Positions 1-8,002 of a stretch of 64,000 nucleotides of DNA are shown one piece after another. Position 1 is the stretch's first letter. Every line of letters begins with the position of its first letter. This DNA is from Idiomarina xiamenensis 10-D-4 (GTDB lineage Bacteria; Pseudomonadota; Gammaproteobacteria; Enterobacterales; Alteromonadaceae): contig NZ_AMRG01000001.1 of assembly GCF_000299895.1 (NCBI RefSeq), positions 62,001 through 126,000 on the forward strand, read 5' to 3'. Under the pieces are notes generated by a model. The model was given only the letters and a program-made list of their open reading frames with translations. It ran no database searches and was not told where the DNA came from. The translations under genes and the position numbers were made by a program.

Positions 1-1
1 C

Positions 2-34
2 AGTTTGGCACAATATGCCGAAGAGAATTTGTAA
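2..34 (+). CDS. 3' end of an unidentified gene (partial)
   Basis: An open frame enters from the window edge, reads SLAQYAEENL and stops at TAA 32-34. A strong terminator-like hairpin follows 11 bases later, which supports a real gene ending here. Ten codons are too few to name the product. Confidence 0.3.
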   Translation, partial: SLAQYAEENL

Positions 35-45
35 CGCTTATTAAT

Positions 46-69
46 GGGAAGGCGATTTATCGCCTTCCC
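46..69. terminator. Bidirectional terminator-like hairpin
   Basis: A perfect 10-bp stem (GGGAAGGCGA / TCGCCTTCCC) with a TTTA loop lies between the gene ending at 34 and the convergent small gene ending at 77. No long T run follows on either side, so termination strength is uncertain. Confidence 0.6.
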
Positions 70-76
70 TGACTTG

Positions 77-307
77 TTAGACACTTTCCGTGGTAACGGG
101 TCGGCGTTGCGCCATAAATAGCAGCACCACCATATAAATTAAGCCCAGTGGGGGGATAATCGCCAAAAGCACGCCGATAAAAGTCAGCAACATTGGCAAC
201 TCAAATCTCTTTCTGGTCGTTAGAAAACATACCAGGCCGCAAAGAATCATAAAGCCGACGATGAATTGACCAAAAACCGTTGCGTTAATATCGACACTTT
301 CTAACAT
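77..307 (-). CDS. Small inner-membrane protein, 76 aa, unknown
   Basis: The protein has two hydrophobic segments, about residues 13-30 and 37-66, separated by a short basic stretch (TTRKRFE). This suggests a small polytopic inner-membrane protein. The ATG at 307 is preceded by AAAGGA seven bases upstream, a good ribosome site. It stands alone between the terminator hairpin at its 3' end and a 135-base spacer upstream. I do not recognise the family, and no catalytic motif is visible. Confidence 0.6.
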   Translation of the reverse strand: MLESVDINATVFGQFIVGFMILCGLVCFLTTRKRFELPMLLTFIGVLLAIIPPLGLIYMVVLLFMAQRRPVTTESV

Positions 308-442
308 AAACTTTTCCTTTATTGGCTGATTAAGCCGTTATCGCTAATCCCTTAAGATAACATAAATGTTACATTCTGATAATTAATTATTACTATTCTT
401 GTTTGTGAAGATGTCAGCAAATAACGTTGCTCGTCATTTCAC

Positions 443-1447
443 TTAGAGGCCTGAGGTTGCCATATCCAACTGATATTGTTGACTGTGAATGGCGTTCAAG
501 GTGCTATCGCTGACGCTGCCGAGCGGTAGGTGGGCAGGGCCGGTGGGGTCGATAAGTACTAGCTTACGGCCATTATGTTCGATGGTTTGATCATCTTTGC
601 GAGTGCTTACCGATACCGCGATAAAGGCATGATTAGGAATATAAACAATACCCGCTTTAATGCTGGGCATAAGCTCCTGAATTAGCGCCAACATCAGCGT
701 GGCCTTGCTATCACAGTCGCCTTGATTCTCATAAAGCAGGCGCGCCGGCGGATTAAAGCCATCGCCACGGCTGTCGGCGTCAGCTTCTAATGAGCGGTAG
801 GGTATGCTCTGGATAAAATAGGCAATGCTATTGAGGTATTCACGCTGCGAGTTATTGCCTAACTGTTGCCGAAAGCTATCGGCGATGGGTTTTATGATAC
901 TCATTGAGTCCCGTGCGATACGAATATGATCAGGTTTGATCAAGCTGCCTTCGGCTGGCGTATGGATACGGCTGTAATAGTTATCGCGTAAGTATTGGTT
1001 ATAAATTTCTTGCTGAACTTGTGCCAATTGCATCAGCCGCTGCTGCGTCTCCGGACTATTATCGTTAGCACGCGTGGGCAGCAGTCGAATAGCGCGTTGC
1101 TGCGGTGTGAGTTTAACTTGTACGTTGTGCCACTGGTGCTCTCGTATATAACGCGCTAAGCGAGCTTTAACCTCGCGGTTAGCGCGCTGTTTTTGATAAC
1201 CCCGAAAGTCGCGAAAAGAATCGAATAATAAGCGCTTATCGTAATTTAACGTGAGTTGCTGCGGGCGTTGATGCTGATCTTGCCAAGCATAACTGAGCGC
1301 CACGCTCTGGCCTTGTTGTTGGCGTTGGAAAACCAGCGGATCAGCTGCTGGCGTGGCATTTGCTAGCGTTGTTGGGCCGAGTGCCAGCGATACTATCAGC
1401 GCCAGCTGTTGACAGTATTTGCTCACTGGCCCGGCCAACTTGATCAT
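443..1447 (-). CDS. Exported transglutaminase-like protein, 334 aa
   Basis: The N-terminus (residues 1-31) looks like a signal peptide ending in LANA. The middle is rich in Gln and Arg. The C-terminal third carries a transglutaminase-like arrangement: Cys245 in GDCDSK, His273 in PNHAFIAV and Asp300 in LIDPTGP. This is the Cys-His-Asp triad order of bacterial transglutaminase-like cysteine hydrolases and peptidases. Substrate is unknown, and a periplasmic protease or amidase role is an inference. The start codon overlaps the TAA of the 96-residue gene upstream (TAATG), so the two are probably translated as a coupled pair. The family fold is judged from motif spacing only. Confidence 0.6.
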   Translation of the reverse strand: MIKLAGPVSKYCQQLALIVSLALGPTTLANATPAADPLVFQRQQQGQSVALSYAWQDQHQRPQQLTLNYDKRLLFDSFRDFRGYQKQRANREVKARLARYIREHQWHNVQVKLTPQQRAIRLLPTRANDNSPETQQRLMQLAQVQQEIYNQYLRDNYYSRIHTPAEGSLIKPDHIRIARDSMSIIKPIADSFRQQLGNNSQREYLNSIAYFIQSIPYRSLEADADSRGDGFNPPARLLYENQGDCDSKATLMLALIQELMPSIKAGIVYIPNHAFIAVSVSTRKDDQTIEHNGRKLVLIDPTGPAHLPLGSVSDSTLNAIHSQQYQLDMATSGL

Positions 1448-1737
1448 TAGAACTTCATTTCGGTAATCGGATTCTCGGCGTATTTTAAATCGACTTGATA
1501 TTCGACACCGCCAGCGCGAATAAAGAAGAACACTTTATCGCGCTTGAATAATTCCTGTAACAGAATGTTCTTCACACCAGGACGGCGCTCGGGTTGCCAA
1601 TCACTCAGCTCCACCGAATACTTGGATACCAGTATGTTCGGATAGCGATCAGTGGTAACCAGCAATAATTGTTTGCTCTCGTCTTTCAGGGTAATGGTAT
1701 TACCGGTGACGGTATAAGGTTCTTCGTTACCAAACAA
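1447..1737 (-). CDS. Unknown 96-aa protein coupled to the transglutaminase-like gene
   Basis: The protein is soluble-looking, has no membrane segment and alternates short beta-like stretches (VTGNTITLKD, QLLLVTTDRY, KVFFFIRAGG). The start is a TTG at 1737 with GGAG eight bases upstream; no ATG or GTG in this frame fits better. Its stop overlaps the ATG of the transglutaminase-like gene by one base, so co-translation is likely. Family not recognised; it may be a partner or inhibitor of the downstream enzyme, which is only a guess from coupling. Confidence 0.55.
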   Translation of the reverse strand: MFGNEEPYTVTGNTITLKDESKQLLLVTTDRYPNILVSKYSVELSDWQPERRPGVKNILLQELFKRDKVFFFIRAGGVEYQVDLKYAENPITEMKF

Positions 1738-1820
1738 GGCCTGTTCTCCAACACAAATGAGTAAAATTTATGTCACTATACCTCGAACTGAGGCGCTCGC
1801 CAAGTGACCAGAATAATCGC

Positions 1821-2225
1821 TCAAGTGCTTGCGTTGGCAAAAAAATCTTGCAGGATCAATACTGCCGATAGGCTGTCTATTTTGGCTTTTTGTAAGTTGC
1901 GGTAACCGCCCTCGGCAAATAACAACGCTTTAGCTTCGGCGGTGGTAAGGCGCTCGTCTTGTAAAGCCACCGGTAAACCAAAGCGGCCATGTAAACGATT
2001 AGCAAATTTGCGAGCTCGTATACTGATGTCTTGTTCGCTGCCGTCCATATTCAGCGGTAAACCCACCACCAATTGTTGTGGCTGCGGCTAATGTACTTGT
2101 TGCCAGTCGGGTTGACCGTCGCGGGCGGCCAACGCCGCGAGCGGTGTGGCGCTGCCGGTAACGGCTTGGCCGACGGCAACACCAATACTCTTTAAGCCAT
2201 AGTCAAACGCGAGCAGTTGACTCAT
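1821..2225 (-). pseudogene. ruvX: ruvX/yqgF with an in-frame amber stop
   Basis: RuvX/YqgF is an RNase H-fold nuclease involved in 16S rRNA 5' maturation, and it is essential in E. coli. The frame from ATG 2225 reads [19 protein letters not shown], the normal N-terminus with catalytic Asp8. It meets TAG at 2088-2090 (codon 46) and then resumes in the same frame with [19 protein letters not shown] through the usual C-terminus, ending FFANAST. Compared with the E. coli protein as I remember it, a few residues around a conserved Trp (E-W-Q-P) are missing exactly at the stop. A TTG at 2072 could restart translation of the C-terminal 83 residues. The start overlaps the yqgE stop (TAATG). It is either a real lesion or a local sequence error. 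Confidence 0.75.
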
Positions 2226-2782
2226 TAGGCGTGACCGGCGCCGGGCGCTAGTTGTGCCAAATCAAAGCCCAGCATCTCGGTCGCTCGCTGCCAGCGCTCT
2301 GCGGCCGGCGTGTTAAATAAAATGTTGGCATCGGCGGCAATCGTGAGCCAAGCATTGTCAGCAATTTCTTGTTCTAGCTGACCAGCTTCCCAGCCCGCGT
2401 AACCCAATGTCAGAATGAATTGATGCGGTGCAGCCGAGCTGCCCAATGCCTCCAGAATATCGCGCGAGGTGGTGACCATGATGTCGTCGCTCATGCGTAA
2501 ACTGCTGCGCCAGTTATCTTGCGGTGGGTGCAGTACAAAACCACGATCACGAGCAACCGGGCCGCCGCTATAAACAGGGGCCTGCAATAATTGGCTTTGC
2601 TCGGGATAGACAATTTCCAGTTGCTGCAGTAAATGATTAACGGCGACGTCGGCGGGCTGGTTAATGACCAAGCCCATCGCGCCTTCTTCATTATGCTCGC
2701 AAATATAGGTTACCGTGCGCTTAAACGCCGGATCGTCCATATCCGGCGTGGCGATAATAAAGTGGTTTTGTAAACTCTGCAT
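2225..2782 (-). CDS. yqgE: YqgE/AlgH family protein (UPF0301), 185 aa
   Basis: The family hallmarks are present: an N-terminal [21 protein letters not shown], the [15 protein letters not shown] segment, [16 protein letters not shown], and [14 protein letters not shown] near the C-terminus. Length matches the usual 185-190 residues. The biochemical role of the family is not established; in pseudomonads the homologue AlgH has been linked to alginate regulation. The order yqgE-ruvX downstream of gshB is the classical gammaproteobacterial arrangement, and the stop overlaps the ruvX start, implying translational coupling. Confidence 0.92.
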   Translation of the reverse strand: MQSLQNHFIIATPDMDDPAFKRTVTYICEHNEEGAMGLVINQPADVAVNHLLQQLEIVYPEQSQLLQAPVYSGGPVARDRGFVLHPPQDNWRSSLRMSDDIMVTTSRDILEALGSSAAPHQFILTLGYAGWEAGQLEQEIADNAWLTIAADANILFNTPAAERWQRATEMLGFDLAQLAPGAGHA

Positions 2783-2838
2783 ACGCTCGCCTTAATACTT
2801 TGATGATGCCTAAGGTATGGGGGAGCGTACGGTAAAAA

Positions 2839-3780
2839 TCAATGTTTACGGCGCTCAATAGCGATAAATAATTTTTCTGCAATGTTGATGTCGTAAGCGT
2901 TTTCGATTTCGCGCATGCAAGTCGGGCTAGTGACATTGATTTCGGTGACTTTGTCGCCAATCACATCTAAGCCGACCAACAGTAATCCGCGTCGCTTCAG
3001 TTCTGGACCAATTTTTTCGGCAATGGCTTTATCGCTAGCCGACAACGGTTGGGGGCGGCCGCTACCTCCGGCTGCCAAATTGCCACGCGTTTCACCGGCC
3101 GAAGGAATGCGCGCCAAGGCATAAGGCATGGGTTCGCCGTCGATAATTAAGATGCGTTTATCGCCGTCTTTGATTTCCGCCAAATAGCGCTGCGCCATAG
3201 CAAAGCGAGTGCCGTGTTCCGTTAGCGTTTCGATGATCACGCCCAAATTGCGACCCTGTTCATCAACCCGGAAAATCGACGCGCCACCCATACCATCTAA
3301 GGGTTTTAAAATGATGTCACGGTGTTGTTGGTGAAAGGCACGAATTTGCTCAGCGCTGCGCGTTACCAGCGTATCGGTGATCAGTTCAGGGAACCAAGCG
3401 GTAAACAGTTTTTCGTTACAGTCACGCAGACTTTGCGGCTTGTTCAGCACTAATGAGCCGCGTTGCTCAGCCAATTCTAAAATATAAGTGGCGTAAACAA
3501 ATTCGGTATCGAAGGGCGGATCTTTGCGCATGAGAATGACGTCCATGCTCTCAAGCGGTACCACTTCCGGCTCACCCAATTGATAGAAGTCTTCAGCTTG
3601 GTCGACCACCTCAACAGTACGTACACGTGCATAGGGCCGACCGTTATCGACGAATAGATCGGCCATTTCCATGTAATAGTTGAGATGGCCACGGGCTTGT
3701 GCTTCGAGTAGTAAACGAAAGCTCGTGTCTTTGTATGTTTTTACCGCCGCAATGGGGTCCATAACCATGCCGATCTTCAT
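2839..3780 (-). CDS. gshB: Glutathione synthetase
   Basis: The enzyme joins gamma-glutamylcysteine and glycine using ATP, the second step of glutathione synthesis, in the cytoplasm. The N-terminus MKIGMVMDPIAAVKTYKDTS and the ATP-grasp segments (DIILKPLDGMGGASIFR, ILIIDGEPMPYALARIP, GLDVIGDKVTEINVTSPT) are typical, and length is 313 residues. I chose ATG 3780 over the GTG three bases upstream because AAGGAG sits five bases before it and the protein then begins like other GshB proteins. It lies between rsmE (18-base gap) and yqgE, all on the minus strand, and probably forms an operon with them. Confidence 0.95.
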   Translation of the reverse strand: MKIGMVMDPIAAVKTYKDTSFRLLLEAQARGHLNYYMEMADLFVDNGRPYARVRTVEVVDQAEDFYQLGEPEVVPLESMDVILMRKDPPFDTEFVYATYILELAEQRGSLVLNKPQSLRDCNEKLFTAWFPELITDTLVTRSAEQIRAFHQQHRDIILKPLDGMGGASIFRVDEQGRNLGVIIETLTEHGTRFAMAQRYLAEIKDGDKRILIIDGEPMPYALARIPSAGETRGNLAAGGSGRPQPLSASDKAIAEKIGPELKRRGLLLVGLDVIGDKVTEINVTSPTCMREIENAYDINIAEKLFIAIERRKH

Positions 3781-3797
3781 CACATCTCCTTACCGAA

Positions 3798-4532
3798 TTA
3801 ATTCGCCAAATCACCGAATTGATATTGTAGACAAGTAATTGCCGCTAGCGCTGCGGTTTCCGTACGCAACACCCGCGGGCCTAGCTGTACAGCTTGAAAT
3901 TGTGCGGTTGCCGCTTGTTCGATTTCGGCATCGCTGAGACCACCCTCAGGGCCGATTAACAGTTGTACCGCGGCGTTCGTCAGTTGTTGCTGACGCAATG
4001 GCTTGTCCGCTTCTGGATCGAGCGTTAAGCGCAGACCGTCAAAATCATCTTGTAGCCACTGCGACAATGGTTGCGGTGTATGCACTGTTGGGATCACGCT
4101 GCGACCACACTGCTCACAGGCGCTGATAACGATGCGTTGCCATTGTTGCTGCTTTTTCAGCAGTCGCTCGCCTTGTAATTTGACGCCACAGCGCTCGGTG
4201 AACAGCGGGGTGATATCGGTAACGCCGAGTTCAACTGACTTTTGTAGGACAAAGTCCATACGTTCGCCACGTGATATGCCTTGACCAAGATGAATCTTAA
4301 GCGGCGACTCGCTAGGGTTCTGTTGCACCTCGGTAACCACGACCTCGGCCTGCCGCTTACTGAGGCTAACAATCTTGGCGTGATAGTCGTGACCATCGCC
4401 ATTAAATAGGCGTAGCTGCGCATCGTTACCCAAGCGCAACACTTTCACCACATGCTGTACGGCATCGTCGCTTAATGGCAGCGGCGTACCAAGTGGCAGC
4501 TCTGTGGCATGATAAATTCGGGGTATTCGCAT
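3798..4532 (-). CDS. rsmE: 16S rRNA m3U1498 methyltransferase RsmE
   Basis: This SPOUT-family enzyme N3-methylates U1498 of 16S rRNA with S-adenosylmethionine. The start ATG 4532 gives MRIPRIYHATELPLG, matching the family N-terminus; a longer frame to 4565 adds eleven residues without family support. Visible family segments include GISRGERMDFVLQKSVELGV, the central ERCGVKL, and the C-terminal knot LLIGPEGGLSDAEIEQA with LGPRVLRTETAALAAI. Length is 244 residues, the family norm. It is probably the first gene of the rsmE-gshB-yqgE-ruvX run. Confidence 0.94.
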   Translation of the reverse strand: MRIPRIYHATELPLGTPLPLSDDAVQHVVKVLRLGNDAQLRLFNGDGHDYHAKIVSLSKRQAEVVVTEVQQNPSESPLKIHLGQGISRGERMDFVLQKSVELGVTDITPLFTERCGVKLQGERLLKKQQQWQRIVISACEQCGRSVIPTVHTPQPLSQWLQDDFDGLRLTLDPEADKPLRQQQLTNAAVQLLIGPEGGLSDAEIEQAATAQFQAVQLGPRVLRTETAALAAITCLQYQFGDLAN

Positions 4533-4708
4533 CGGCGCTAAGCAGTCGCTAAACAGTGCCAACATGTTAGCAGAGCCTGTACTGGCAAGGAAGCCTAAGA
4601 CTGCGCGCTGACCTTGTCCGCACCGACGTGTAACGAATAACTGCCATGCCGAGTCGAGTTAAGGTTAACGGTCATGCGAATTTACTGATATTTTATCAAG
4701 ACGATACA

Positions 4709-4730
4709 CGCTTAAGACTGGTCTTAAGCG
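4709..4730. promoter_or_regulatory. Perfect 22-bp dyad upstream of the M1 peptidase gene
   Basis: The arms CGCTTAAGAC and GTCTTAAGCG are separated by two bases, 47 bases before the GTG start of the peptidase gene and downstream of AT-rich promoter-like sequence. Shape and spacing fit an operator for a dimeric regulator; a short mRNA hairpin is the alternative. Confidence 0.45.
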
Positions 4731-4777
4731 CGCAATGAGCTTCAACTCATCACACAACTAGAACAAGGAGTTTGCCT

Positions 4778-6634
4778 GTGACCAGCCAATGGTGGCGACG
4801 CGTGGGTTATGCCGCGTTGACCTTTATCGGCCTTAGCGCCAGTGCCGTTAGCTATGCCCAAGACCAGCATAGCTATGCCCGTTTAGACGAAATTAGCACG
4901 CCGCATTTACAGCTAGATATCAACTTGGACTTCGCCAAGCAGCAAGTCAGCGGCCAAGCAACCTATCAATTACAGCACGGCGATAACGACCGCGGTGTGC
5001 TGCGTATGGATACTCGTGACCTGAGTATTCACAGCGTGCAAGTCGAGCTAGGTGATAACTGGCGCGATACCGATTTTGAATTAAAAGCTGCCGATCCGGT
5101 GTTAGGCAGTGAGCTGGTTATCGCGGTACCTGCTGAGGCAACCGCGGTACGTATTGATTATACCTCGGCGCCGACCGCATCGGGTCTGCAATGGTTAACA
5201 CCAGAGCAAACCGAAGGCAAACAGAAGCCGTTTATGTTCAGTCAGTCACAAGCGATCCACGCGCGCAGTTGGATACCGATTCAAGACACCCCGGCGTTAC
5301 GTTTAACCTATAAAGCGCATGTGACTACACGTGATGACTTATTGGTGGTGATGAGTGCGGAAAACGAACTACCGGTAAAGCGCGATGGCGATTATCATTT
5401 TAACATGCCGCAACCCATACCCACGTATCTTATCGCTATTGCTGCCGGTGATTTAGCCTGGCAGAAAATATCTGACAACGTGGCGGTTTATGCCGAGCCA
5501 GCGATGGTCGAAAAAGCGGCGTGGGAATTTGCCGATACACCAAAAATGATAGCTGCCACCGAAAAGCTTTATGGACCCTATCGTTGGGACCGTTACGACC
5601 TGCTGATTTTGCCACCGAGTTTTCCGTTTGGTGGTATGGAAAATCCGCGCTTGTCGTTTATCACGCCGACCTCAATTGCTGGCGACCGCTCGTTGGTGAG
5701 TCTGATTGCGCACGAACTGGCGCATTCATGGTCGGGTAACTTGGTTACCAATGCTAGCTGGCGCGACCTGTGGCTTAACGAAGGCTTCACCAGCTATGTT
5801 GAAAACCGCATCATGGAAGAGTTGTATGGCAAAGAGCGCGCGCTGATGGAGCAAGCGTTGGCATACGACGATTTGCAGGAAGACTTACACAGCTTGCCCG
5901 CGGACCAGACGGTGCTGAACATTGAACTGGGTAAACGCAATCCCGATGATGTGTTTTCGCAGGTGCCTTACGTCAAAGGTCAGCTATTTCTTATGTATTT
6001 AGAAGACAAGTTCGGGCGTGAGCGATTTGATCAATTCGTGCGTGGTTATTTTGACGCCTTTGCTTTTCAAAGTATTTCTACCGAGCAGTTCAAGCAATAC
6101 CTATCGCGCGAATTGTTGGTCAAGTATCCAGGGATTGTCAGCATTACCGAGGTCAACCAGTGGCTCCATGACAGCGGGCTACCAGCCGATGCGCCACATC
6201 CAACTTCACCGGTATTTGCCAAAGTCGATAAACAACTGCAGGACTGGTTTGCTGGCGAGTCGCTGCATACCGACGGCTGGACTACGCAGCATTGGCTGTA
6301 CTTGATCAGCCAATTACCTAGCGATATTTCGTTAGAAGATATGGCGCGTTTAGATGAGCAGTTTAAGTTAACGCAGTCGGCTAATTCGGAAATTGCTTAC
6401 GCGTGGTTACGACTGGCGATTCAACGCGACTATCAAACCGTGCAACCACGTTTACGTCAGTATTTACTGAGCATTGGCCGCAACAAATTTGTTGTGCCGT
6501 TGTACAGTGAGTTAGCCAAAACGCCAGAAAATCTGGCATGGGCGCGCAAGGTTTATGCCGACGCTCGACCCGGTTATCACCCGCTGACGCAATCCAAAGT
6601 TGATCAGATTTTGGGTAAACCGACTAAACAGTAA
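4778..6634 (+). CDS. Exported M1 family zinc aminopeptidase
   Basis: An M1 metallopeptidase of the leukotriene-A4-hydrolase-like group, 618 residues. Residues 1-27 form a signal peptide ending in SYAQ, so it is exported. The exopeptidase motif is GGMEN (285-289), and the zinc site is HELAH (312-316) with Glu335 in LNEGFTSY, the expected HExxH-x18-E spacing. It removes N-terminal residues from peptides, fitting a protein-degrading marine lifestyle; an epoxide hydrolase activity like LTA4H is possible but not shown. GTG 4778 is preferred because AAGGAG ends seven bases upstream, while the TTG at 4772 lies too close to that site. Monocistronic, with a 22-bp palindrome upstream and a hairpin downstream. 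Confidence 0.92.
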   Translation: MTSQWWRRVGYAALTFIGLSASAVSYAQDQHSYARLDEISTPHLQLDINLDFAKQQVSGQATYQLQHGDNDRGVLRMDTRDLSIHSVQVELGDNWRDTDFELKAADPVLGSELVIAVPAEATAVRIDYTSAPTASGLQWLTPEQTEGKQKPFMFSQSQAIHARSWIPIQDTPALRLTYKAHVTTRDDLLVVMSAENELPVKRDGDYHFNMPQPIPTYLIAIAAGDLAWQKISDNVAVYAEPAMVEKAAWEFADTPKMIAATEKLYGPYRWDRYDLLILPPSFPFGGMENPRLSFITPTSIAGDRSLVSLIAHELAHSWSGNLVTNASWRDLWLNEGFTSYVENRIMEELYGKERALMEQALAYDDLQEDLHSLPADQTVLNIELGKRNPDDVFSQVPYVKGQLFLMYLEDKFGRERFDQFVRGYFDAFAFQSISTEQFKQYLSRELLVKYPGIVSITEVNQWLHDSGLPADAPHPTSPVFAKVDKQLQDWFAGESLHTDGWTTQHWLYLISQLPSDISLEDMARLDEQFKLTQSANSEIAYAWLRLAIQRDYQTVQPRLRQYLLSIGRNKFVVPLYSELAKTPENLAWARKVYADARPGYHPLTQSKVDQILGKPTKQ

Positions 6635-6673
6635 TACGGTAAGCTGCAATCAGTGCATTTTACTGGCCTTTTA

Positions 6674-6700
6674 GACGTCCAGATGTGGAATCTGGGCGTC
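6674..6700. promoter_or_regulatory. MetJ-like dyad upstream of metK
   Basis: The arms GACGTCCAGAT and ATCTGGGCGTC pair over 11 positions (one T-G mismatch in the DNA dyad) around a GTGGA centre. Read as 8-mers from 6673, AGACGTCC and AGATGTGG resemble the MetJ box AGACGTCT. A -10 like TAGAAT lies at 6709-6714, so the dyad would cover the -35 region, as expected for a repressor operator. In RNA it would also form a hairpin and could end the upstream message. No SAM riboswitch fold is seen. Confidence 0.5.
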
Positions 6701-6763
6701 AGTTGCAGTAGAATGCGCCCCTTGTTGCAGTAGCGACTGTTTATTTAGCGATACGAGACTCTT

Positions 6764-7909
6764 ATGGCACGTCATTTATTTACTTCAGAATCGGTTTCTG
6801 AAGGGCATCCCGATAAAATTGCAGACCAAATTTCTGATGCAGTATTGGACGCTATTTTGGCGCAGGACCCGAAAGCGCGGGTAGCCTGTGAAACCTACGT
6901 CAAAACTGGCATGGTCCTGGTTGGCGGCGAAATTTCGACGCACGCATGGGTAGATATTGAAGAGTTAACCCGTGCTACCGTGCGCAAGGTTGGTTACACC
7001 CACTCGGATATGGGCTTTGATGGCAACTCTTGTGCAGTATTGAATGCCATCGGTAAGCAGTCGTCCGATATCAATCAAGGTGTTGACCGTGACCACCCCG
7101 AACAACAAGGTGCAGGTGACCAAGGCCTGATGTTTGGTTACGCCTCCAATGAAACCGATGTGTTAATGCCGGCACCGATCACCTATGCTCACCGCTTGGT
7201 TGAACGTCAGTCCCAAGTGCGCAACGATGGCACTTTGCCGTGGCTGCGGCCCGATGCCAAGAGCCAGTTAACCTTTGTCTATGAAGACGGTAAGCCGGTC
7301 GCTATTGATACCGTGGTGTTGTCGACTCAGCATGCTGAAGACGTCAGCTTAGCGCAGGTTCAAGAAGCGGTTATGGAAACGGTTATTAAGCCGGTCTTAC
7401 CCAGCGAATGGGTGACTAAAGATACCCGTTATTTCATTAACCCAACCGGACGTTTCGTTATCGGTGGACCGATGGGCGACTGTGGCCTAACCGGTCGTAA
7501 AATCATCGTCGATACCTACGGTGGTATGGCACGCCACGGCGGTGGCGCGTTCTCGGGTAAAGATCCGTCAAAGGTTGATCGCAGCGCCGCTTATGCCGCT
7601 CGTTACGTGGCAAAGAATATTGTTGCTGCAGGTCTGGCAGAACGTTGTGAAGTGCAGGTGTCTTATGCCATCGGTGTTGCTGAGCCAACGTCAATTAGCA
7701 TTGACACCTTTGCCAGCAGTCGTTTTTCTGAAGAGCAATTAATTGCTTTAGTACGCCGTCATTTTGATTTGCGCCCTTATGGCTTGATTCAAATGCTTGA
7801 CCTAGAGCGCCCGATTTATCAGGAAACCTCAACCTATGGTCACTTTGGCCGCGAGCGCTTTCCGTGGGAGCAAACCGATAAAGCCGAGGCGCTAAAAGCC
7901 GACATTTAA
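6764..7909 (+). CDS. metK: S-adenosylmethionine synthetase
   Basis: MetK makes S-adenosylmethionine from methionine and ATP. All three family domains are visible: [20 protein letters not shown] at residues 10-29, the [12 protein letters not shown] hexapeptide region near residue 119, and the P-loop-like [19 protein letters not shown] near residue 259. Length is 381 residues, typical for gammaproteobacteria. It lies just upstream of tkt, separated by 93 bases that hold a long hairpin. A MetJ-like dyad lies upstream, suggesting methionine-responsive control. Confidence 0.98.
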   Translation: MARHLFTSESVSEGHPDKIADQISDAVLDAILAQDPKARVACETYVKTGMVLVGGEISTHAWVDIEELTRATVRKVGYTHSDMGFDGNSCAVLNAIGKQSSDINQGVDRDHPEQQGAGDQGLMFGYASNETDVLMPAPITYAHRLVERQSQVRNDGTLPWLRPDAKSQLTFVYEDGKPVAIDTVVLSTQHAEDVSLAQVQEAVMETVIKPVLPSEWVTKDTRYFINPTGRFVIGGPMGDCGLTGRKIIVDTYGGMARHGGGAFSGKDPSKVDRSAAYAARYVAKNIVAAGLAERCEVQVSYAIGVAEPTSISIDTFASSRFSEEQLIALVRRHFDLRPYGLIQMLDLERPIYQETSTYGHFGRERFPWEQTDKAEALKADI

Positions 7910-7942
7910 CGGCAATAATGATGCAGTAAATTTGCTTGTAAG

Positions 7943-7995
7943 CCCCGAATTGTGGAGAATACGCGCACATTTTCGTCAGTTCCACAATGTCGGGG
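7943..7995 (+). promoter_or_regulatory. Long hairpin in the metK-tkt gap, overlapping the tkt ribosome site
   Basis: CCCCGAATTGTGGA (7943-7956) pairs with TCCACAATGTCGGGG (7981-7995) with one bulged base, leaving a loop of 24 bases. TTTT follows at once, so it could be a metK terminator. But the GGGG of the right arm is the only purine-rich tract before the tkt ATG at 8003, so in a read-through or tkt-proximal transcript the stem would hide the ribosome site. Confidence 0.55.
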
Positions 7996-8002
7996 TTTTA
8001 GC

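Noticed and set aside
6635-6763. SAM riboswitch upstream of metK
   Set aside because: The spacer has one simple hairpin and none of the multi-helix architecture or conserved cores of known SAM riboswitches.
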